From: an uncultured Lachnospiraceae bacterium
GTDB taxonomy: Bacteria; Bacillota_A; Clostridia; Lachnospirales; Lachnospiraceae
Length of the DNA stretch: 8,313 nucleotides
Assembly (NCBI GenBank): GCA_947175285.1
Contig: CAMWMM010000200.1
Span: 1-8,313 of the forward strand
Direction: 5' to 3'
Shown here: piece by piece, positions 1-3,908 of the stretch
How the letters are laid out: every line of letters begins with the position of its first letter
How positions within the stretch are numbered: position 1 is the first letter of the stretch
Translations under genes and position numbers: made by a program
Notes under the pieces: model-generated
Told to the model about the DNA's origin: nothing
Database searches by the model: none
The model's input: the letters and a program-made list of their open reading frames with translations, nothing else

Positions 1-75
1 GTCTATGAAACGGACGTCAATAAAGCTTTGATAGAAACGGCGGACAGGGAAGGAAAGAGCATTGATGTTAATTAA
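1..75 (+). CDS. spoVAA: C-terminal end of probable stage V sporulation protein AA (partial)
   Basis: The frame is open from the first base and stops at TAA 73-75, giving the last 24 residues of a protein that starts before the window (VYETDVNKAL...GKSIDVN). The piece is too short to identify on its own. The call rests on gene order: the next two genes read as SpoVAB and SpoVAC, and the conserved operon order is spoVAA-spoVAB-spoVAC. The stop codon lies inside the next gene, so the two overlap by 11 bases, which is usual for translationally coupled spoVA genes. SpoVAA is a membrane protein needed, with the other SpoVA proteins, for dipicolinic acid uptake into the forespore and release at germination. 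The family is inferred from position, not from sequence motifs. Confidence 0.6.
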   Translation, partial: VYETDVNKALIETADREGKSIDVN

Positions 76-565
76 ACAGATTTTTATGGCAATATTGGGT
101 GCGGGTTTTGGCTTTGTCGTGTCGGGGGGCGTATTTACCGTACTGATTTCCGTTGGACTCATGCCGAGATTTGCAGGGAAAATGCACATTGCCGGGCATA
201 TTTTTACACTGGAGGAAATGGTGGTATTAGGAACGATTGCAGGAGATTTCCTAAGTGTTTTCAGTGATTACGGGCATATCGGGAAGTGGGTGCTTTCCCA
301 TGAAGTGTTCGGCTCAGGACGTACGGAGACAATCTGGTATGCGGCAGGAAGCATCGGACTGATTATTTTTGGCATTTTTTCAGGCATTTTTGTAGGATGT
401 CTGGCGCTTGCCATTGCGGAAATGCTCAATACGATACCTATTTTTTCCAGAAGAATCGGTTTCAGACACGGACTCGGCATTGCTATCTTAGCAGTTGCTC
501 TTGGAAAACTGATGGGAAGCCTGATTTATTTTACGCAGGCATTCTATTTACACAGCGGCTCATAG
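65..565 (+). CDS. spoVAB: Stage V sporulation protein AB, membrane protein
   Basis: A 166-residue hydrophobic protein with about four membrane segments (near residues 4-30, 50-66, 92-120 and 138-160). The stretch FSGIFVGCLALAIAEMLNTI, followed by PIFSRRIGFR and a GK-x-x-GSL motif near the end, matches my recollection of the most conserved part of Bacillus SpoVAB (GLFVGMLAAALTEVLN, PILAKRIGLR, GKIAGSL). It is somewhat longer than the roughly 141-residue Bacillus protein; the extra length is a loop around residues 65-92. The start could be TTG at 62 or ATG at 65. I choose ATG, with the purine-rich AAGGA at 50-54 about 10 bases upstream. It overlaps the end of the preceding gene and is followed 51 bases later by spoVAC. 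It acts in the inner forespore membrane as part of the SpoVA dipicolinic acid machinery. Its exact role there is not settled. Confidence 0.85.
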   Translation: MLIKQIFMAILGAGFGFVVSGGVFTVLISVGLMPRFAGKMHIAGHIFTLEEMVVLGTIAGDFLSVFSDYGHIGKWVLSHEVFGSGRTETIWYAAGSIGLIIFGIFSGIFVGCLALAIAEMLNTIPIFSRRIGFRHGLGIAILAVALGKLMGSLIYFTQAFYLHSGS

Positions 566-616
566 ATTGAGGAAGTAGTGAAAATGTATAGAAAATAGAA
601 AGGCAAGGTTATTGAT

Positions 617-1090
617 ATGGATGAAAATCAAAAAAACATGCAAAAAGAAGCAAAAAACCAGAAATATCAGGAGCGCGTCAAGAAAGTGACGCCTGCAAAG
701 AATCTATTTTTGCAGATGGTAAAGGCCTTTATAGTCGGCGGGATTATCTGCTGTATCGGGCAGGGGATTTTAAACTATGCGACAAACCGTGCGGGAATGG
801 ATAAGGAAACGGCGGGAGCATGGTGCTCTATGCTGTTAGTACTACTTAGTGCTCTGCTGACAGGTTTTAATATATATCCGAAACTGGTGGAATGGGGCGG
901 CGCCGGAGCGCTTGTGCCGATTACAGGGTTTGCTAATTCCGTGTCCGCACCGGCAATAGAGTATAAAAAAGAGGGACAGGTATTCGGCATTGGCTGTAAA
1001 ATTTTTACGATTGCCGGACCGGTTATTCTTTACGGCATTTTTACAAGCTGGGTGCTTGGAGTGTTTTATTGGATGCTTTCGCATTTGTAA
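617..1090 (+). CDS. spoVAC: Stage V sporulation protein AC, dipicolinic acid channel subunit
   Basis: A 157-residue protein with a charged, lysine-rich N-terminus (residues 1-26) and a hydrophobic remainder with about four membrane segments. Signature stretches seen are KAFIVGGIICCIGQG (about 36-50), SALLTGFNIYPKL, GGAGALVPITGFANS and APAIEYKKEG-x-x-FG. They match SpoVAC closely (Bacillus: KAFLVGGLICAIGQG, SALLTGFGIY, AGSAVPVTGFANS, ALEYKSEG). The length agrees with the family (about 150). SpoVAC forms a membrane channel implicated in dipicolinic acid release during spore germination. AAGG at 605-608 sits 8 bases before the ATG, a modest ribosome site. The gene follows spoVAB by 51 bases with no clear promoter between, so cotranscription is likely. 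It is the last spoVA gene here: two hairpins follow and spoVAD is not present downstream within the window. Confidence 0.95.
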   Translation: MDENQKNMQKEAKNQKYQERVKKVTPAKNLFLQMVKAFIVGGIICCIGQGILNYATNRAGMDKETAGAWCSMLLVLLSALLTGFNIYPKLVEWGGAGALVPITGFANSVSAPAIEYKKEGQVFGIGCKIFTIAGPVILYGIFTSWVLGVFYWMLSHL

Positions 1091-1100
1091 AAGGTTGTGC

Positions 1101-1119
1101 AAATATTCTGGGAATATTT
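1101..1119 (+). repeat. Perfect 8-bp inverted repeat just after spoVAC
   Basis: AAATATTC (1101-1108) and GAATATTT (1112-1119) are exact reverse complements around a 3-base TGG centre, starting 10 bases after the spoVAC stop. There is no T tract behind it, so by itself it is not a standard intrinsic terminator. It may be an mRNA 3' stem feeding into the stronger hairpin downstream, or chance in AT-rich DNA. Confidence 0.45.
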
Positions 1120-1131
1120 ACGATTTGATAC

Positions 1132-1169
1132 AAAAAGATATTTTAACGGTATGTTGAAATATCTTTTTT
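1132..1169 (+). terminator. Intrinsic terminator of the spoVA operon
   Basis: A 16-bp stem pairs 1132-1147 (AAAAAGATATTTTAAC) with 1153-1168 (GTTGAAATATCTTTTT). It has one G-U pair and a 5-base loop GGTAT at 1148-1152. The right arm ends in six T (1164-1169). The A run at the left edge mirrors the T run, so it could also stop transcription arriving on the other strand. It separates spoVAC from the next promoter, which begins 10 bases later. The stem is AT-rich, so its efficiency is uncertain, but its length and near-perfect pairing make a terminator the best reading. Confidence 0.8.
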
Positions 1170-1178
1170 ACTTGCAAC

Positions 1179-1207
1179 TTGAAAAAATATCGCTATAGCG
1201 ATATAAT
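1179..1207 (+). promoter_or_regulatory. Sigma-A type promoter of the DUF3990/Xre pair
   Basis: TTGAAA at 1179-1184 (-35) and a consensus TATAAT at 1202-1207 (-10) are separated by exactly 17 bases. Transcription would start near 1213-1215, leaving a leader of about 30 bases before the ATG at 1247. The promoter lies directly behind the spoVA terminator, so the pair is its own transcription unit. Confidence 0.8.
1187..1204. promoter_or_regulatory. Perfect 18-bp palindrome, likely operator
   Basis: ATATCGCTATAGCGATAT at 1187-1204 equals its own reverse complement over all 18 bases. It fills most of the promoter spacer and overlaps the first three bases of the -10 hexamer, so a bound dimer would block RNA polymerase. 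The second gene of the transcript encodes a protein with an Xre-type helix-turn-helix, the obvious candidate ligand. Autoregulation by that protein is inferred; the palindrome itself is seen directly. Confidence 0.7.
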
Positions 1208-1222
1208 TATACAAAAGATAGT

Positions 1223-1230
1223 AGGAAAGG
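1223..1230 (+). promoter_or_regulatory. Distant ribosome binding site of the DUF3990 gene
   Basis: AGGAAAGG at 1223-1230 is the only good Shine-Dalgarno-like stretch before the ATG at 1247, but the gap is 16 bases, well over the usual 5-10. Between them lies AT-only sequence after 1232 containing in-frame ATT codons at 1235, 1238 and 1241, which are rarely used starts. Poor spacing would keep translation of the presumed toxin low, while the overlapping downstream gene has GAGAGAGGG 8 bases from its start. Confidence 0.45.
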
Positions 1231-1246
1231 ACATATTATTATTAAT

Positions 1247-1924
1247 ATGAAGAAAAATTTGTTTCATGGCTCGGAATTTGTGATTGAAAAGCCAATGTAT
1301 GGAGAAGGCGCAAGAGCCAATGATTATGGAAGGGGATTTTATTGTACGGAGAATGCGGAACTGGCAAAAGAATGGGCATGTGCAAAAAATAAAAACGGCT
1401 ATCTTAATGAATACGAATTGGACTTTTCGGGATTAAAAATTTTGAATTTGAACAGTTCTGAATACTCGGTGCTGCATTGGCTGGCGCTTTTAGCGGATAA
1501 TCGTACTTATTGGCAAAAAGGGAGCATTGCGGAAGAAGGGAAGAAATATATAAAGGAAAATTTTCTCATAGATATTACAGGGTATGATATTATCATAGGT
1601 TACAGGGCTGATGATTCCTATTTTTCCTTTGCGCAGGACTTCGTAATGGGAGCGATTTCGTTTGAAAAGCTATCGGAAGCTATGAAATTAGGAAAACTTG
1701 GAGAACAGGTAGTTTTGAAGAGCAGACAGGCATTTGAACGAATTGAATATAAGAGAAGTGAAGCTGTGAGTGCAGAAGAATATTATGTTAAAAAAGCGGC
1801 AAGAGATAAGGAAGCACGAAAAGAATACAGGTTATCAAGAAAAAAAGAGGCAGACATTCACGAAATCTTTATTTTGGATATTATGAGAGAGGGTATGAAA
1901 CATGGAGATCCGCGCTTACGATGA
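1247..1924 (+). CDS. DUF3990 family protein, putative ADP-ribosyltransferase-like toxin
   Basis: A 225-residue soluble protein with no signal peptide. The N-terminal half carries DUF3990 hallmarks: LFHGS (H7-G8), NDYGRGFYCTEN (G28-R29-G30-F31-Y32) followed by AKEWA, and YDIIIGYRADDSYF at about 113-126. The HG and G-x-G-F/I-Y blocks resemble the first two motifs of the H-Y-E/Q ADP-ribosyltransferase fold (PARP-like). GEQVVLKS at 152-159 could supply the third (E153 or Q154). Residues 165-205 form a very charged, probably helical tail. It is encoded first, overlaps the next gene by 23 bases and shares a promoter with a perfect palindrome, an arrangement typical of toxin-antitoxin or other self-regulated modules. 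The domain family is recognised. Toxicity, NAD use and target are inferred. A non-toxic modifying enzyme remains possible. Confidence 0.75.
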   Translation: MKKNLFHGSEFVIEKPMYGEGARANDYGRGFYCTENAELAKEWACAKNKNGYLNEYELDFSGLKILNLNSSEYSVLHWLALLADNRTYWQKGSIAEEGKKYIKENFLIDITGYDIIIGYRADDSYFSFAQDFVMGAISFEKLSEAMKLGKLGEQVVLKSRQAFERIEYKRSEAVSAEEYYVKKAARDKEARKEYRLSRKKEADIHEIFILDIMREGMKHGDPRLR

Positions 1925-2543
1925 AATATACTTAATGTCAGCTCAAAGAATATTGGGTGATATGCTGGATTGTGCCGTATTTTCCTATGAAATGGATGTT
2001 GATAAGTTTTTTGATATGTTTCTTGTATCAGGAATAGCCAGGCAGTTTGAGAACGGAAATCCCGTTTATGTGGCAGGTATGACAGGCTGTGAGATGGCAA
2101 AAGAAGTAATGCGGATAAGTGGAATGAAAGCCTCAGATGAACCGGATGAAATGTATCAGGATAAATCACCGGAATATTGGAGCGGATGGGCATTAGCCTA
2201 TTATCAGTGGTATACCGGAAAAACATTTTCCAGAATCCATGAAGCGGTTTCCATACAGGAGATGTTATACTGGTATCCGACATTTCATGAAGCGGATATT
2301 ATGAAGTTTGTTACGGCGATGGACGAACGGCTGCAACGCTTTTATGCAGATACAAATTTGAAAAGAATACGGAAGTTTGCGGGGCTATCACAAAATGAAC
2401 TTTCCGCAGAGTCCGGTGTTTCGCTCAGGCAGATTCAGCTTTTTGAACAAAGGCAAAGGGATATTAATAAGACACAGGCAATCAACCTTTTCAGACTAAG
2501 TAAGGTGCTGGGATGTACGAGCGAAGATTTGTTGGAGTTGTAG
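1902..2543 (+). CDS. Xre-type helix-turn-helix protein, putative antitoxin and autorepressor
   Basis: A 213-residue protein with two parts. Residues 1-150 are mixed alpha/beta with several aromatic stretches (EYWSGWALAYYQWYTGK at about 91-107) and belong to no family I can name. Residues 153-213 are an Xre/Cro-type DNA-binding domain: LKRIRKFAGLSQNELSAESG, then SLRQIQLFEQ as recognition helix, ending LGCTSEDLLEL. The ATG at 1902 lies inside the upstream gene (23-base overlap) with GAGAGAGGG at 1885-1893 8 bases before it, so translation is probably coupled. Binding to the palindrome at 1187-1204 is the likely mode of self-control. The long N-terminal region is then the candidate for neutralising the DUF3990 partner. 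Antitoxin function is inferred from gene arrangement; DNA binding is well supported by the motif. Confidence 0.75.
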   Translation: MEIRAYDEIYLMSAQRILGDMLDCAVFSYEMDVDKFFDMFLVSGIARQFENGNPVYVAGMTGCEMAKEVMRISGMKASDEPDEMYQDKSPEYWSGWALAYYQWYTGKTFSRIHEAVSIQEMLYWYPTFHEADIMKFVTAMDERLQRFYADTNLKRIRKFAGLSQNELSAESGVSLRQIQLFEQRQRDINKTQAINLFRLSKVLGCTSEDLLEL

Positions 2544-2590
2544 AAGTTGATTTGAATAAATTATGTAAACCAATATAAAGGAGACAAACC

Positions 2591-3895
2591 ATGAACAAAA
2601 ACAGTTTTGCACAGACCCCGCCGATGGGGTGGAACAGCTATGATTATTATGACACGACTGTCAATGAAGTGCAGGTAAAGGCTAATGCGGATTTTATGGC
2701 GGCGCATTTGAAAGAATTCGGATGGGAATATGTAGTGGTGGATATCGAATGGTACTCGAATGATGCGGGTACGATGCGGGAGCGTTATCAATATATTCCT
2801 TTCGGCGATATAGAGATGGATGCGTACGGCAGATTGCAGCCAAGTCCGGAGCGTTTTCCCTCTTCTGCGGGAGGAAAAGGCTTTGCGCCTCTGGCGGAAT
2901 ATGTACATAAATTAGGATTAAAATTCGGTATTCATATCATGCGCGGCATTCCGCGCCGGGCAGCGCATGAAAACTGCCCTGTTTTGGGCGCGAAAGAAAA
3001 AGCGAACCGGATAGCAGACCCATCTTCTATCTGCATCTGGAATCCGGATATGTATGGTGTGCGGAATACGGAGGACGGACAGGCATACTATGATTCCCTG
3101 CTTGCAATGTATGCAAAGTGGGGCGTGGACTATATCAAATGCGACGATATCTGCGACAGCAGGCTTTACAGAGAAGAGCCTTTTTCCGGTTGGGAGGAGA
3201 CAAGGATGCTGCACCGCGCCATAGAAAAATGCGGCAGACCGATTGTACTCAGTCTTTCTCCGGGACCTGCGCATATAGAACGCGCGTGGGAATACTGCAA
3301 ATATGCCAATATGTGGCGTATTACCGATGATTTTTGGGATGAATGGCATTTGTTAAAGGCGATGTTTGCGCGCTGTGAGCTGTGGCAGGACCATGTGGGG
3401 GAGGGATGTTTCCCAGATTGTGATATGCTTCCGCTTGGCAGATTGGGCAAAGGATTCGGACATGAATGGGAAACCAGATTTACGAAAGAGGAACAAAAAA
3501 CGATGATGACGCTCTGGTGCATGTTCCGTTCACCATTAATGATTGGAGCGGAATTGACGCTTATGGATGACTGGACGTTGTCACTTTTAACCAATCGGGA
3601 TTTGCTTGCCTTGATGGGAAAAACCTGCAAAGGTACGCAGCTTCTGCGGACAGATAAGGAAGCAGTCTGGAAAAATAAGGACAGCGTTTCCGGCAGGCTG
3701 TGTGTGGCTCTCTTTAATACCGGTGACGAGGATGCGCTGCTGTCAATAGGGCTTGATGAACTGGAAGAAGAATATCAGGCAGGAGAGGAAAAGAGGTTAT
3801 ATGAGCTTTGGGATAAGCAGGAGATAAATACGGTTTCCGGAAGGATAGAAGCAGAAGTACCTGCGCATGGAGTGAGGGTTTACCGGGTGAAATAG
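2591..3895 (+). CDS. Glycoside hydrolase family 27 enzyme (alpha-galactosidase-like)
   Basis: A 434-residue protein with a complete GH27 catalytic barrel and a small C-terminal beta domain (from about 350). It opens with the family signature TPPMGWNSYDYYDTT (9-23). The nucleophile is expected in WGVDYIKCDDIC (D185, equivalent to the Asp of K-x-D in known enzymes), and the acid/base in NMWRITDDFWDEW (D247). There is no signal peptide, so it acts in the cytoplasm on imported or internal glycans, normally releasing terminal alpha-D-galactose. Beta-L-arabinopyranosidase and isomaltodextranase also belong to GH27. Where many animal and plant enzymes have an Asp-Asp pair (DDCW) contacting galactose, this one reads D51-I52-E53-W54, so the substrate is not certain. 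AAAGGAG at 2577-2583 lies 7 bases before the ATG. It follows the Xre gene by 47 bases with no terminator, and precedes the next gene by 13 bases. No sugar transporter or regulator is nearby. Confidence 0.9.
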   Translation: MNKNSFAQTPPMGWNSYDYYDTTVNEVQVKANADFMAAHLKEFGWEYVVVDIEWYSNDAGTMRERYQYIPFGDIEMDAYGRLQPSPERFPSSAGGKGFAPLAEYVHKLGLKFGIHIMRGIPRRAAHENCPVLGAKEKANRIADPSSICIWNPDMYGVRNTEDGQAYYDSLLAMYAKWGVDYIKCDDICDSRLYREEPFSGWEETRMLHRAIEKCGRPIVLSLSPGPAHIERAWEYCKYANMWRITDDFWDEWHLLKAMFARCELWQDHVGEGCFPDCDMLPLGRLGKGFGHEWETRFTKEEQKTMMTLWCMFRSPLMIGAELTLMDDWTLSLLTNRDLLALMGKTCKGTQLLRTDKEAVWKNKDSVSGRLCVALFNTGDEDALLSIGLDELEEEYQAGEEKRLYELWDKQEINTVSGRIEAEVPAHGVRVYRVK

Positions 3896-3900
3896 GGAGG
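3895..3900 (+). promoter_or_regulatory. Ribosome binding site fixing a TTG start
   Basis: GGGAGG at 3895-3900, starting at the last base of the GH27 stop codon, is 8 bases before TTG 3909. No in-frame ATG occurs before the hydrophobic signal segment, so this site decides the TTG start and suggests translational coupling to the GH27 gene. Confidence 0.75.
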
Positions 3901-3908
3901 ATTCTGCA

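Noticed and set aside
62..64. TTG at 62 as the start of spoVAB
   Set aside because: An ATG follows immediately at 65 with acceptable ribosome-site spacing, so ATG is preferred. The difference is one residue.
1858..2283. A 141-codon minus-strand open frame across the DUF3990/Xre junction
   Set aside because: It is antisense to two supported genes and its product looks like low-information Pro/His/Ser-rich sequence without a family.
2564..2577. TGTAAACCAATATA as a catabolite (cre) site before the GH27 gene
   Set aside because: Only about 10 of 14 positions fit and the central CG of the cre consensus is missing. This is not enough in AT-rich DNA.
2552..2579. TTGAAT ... TATAAA as a promoter for the GH27 gene
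   Set aside because: The -10 would overlap the AAAGGAG ribosome site (2577-2583), so the transcript would start inside or after it. Readthrough from the upstream pair or an unseen promoter is more plausible.
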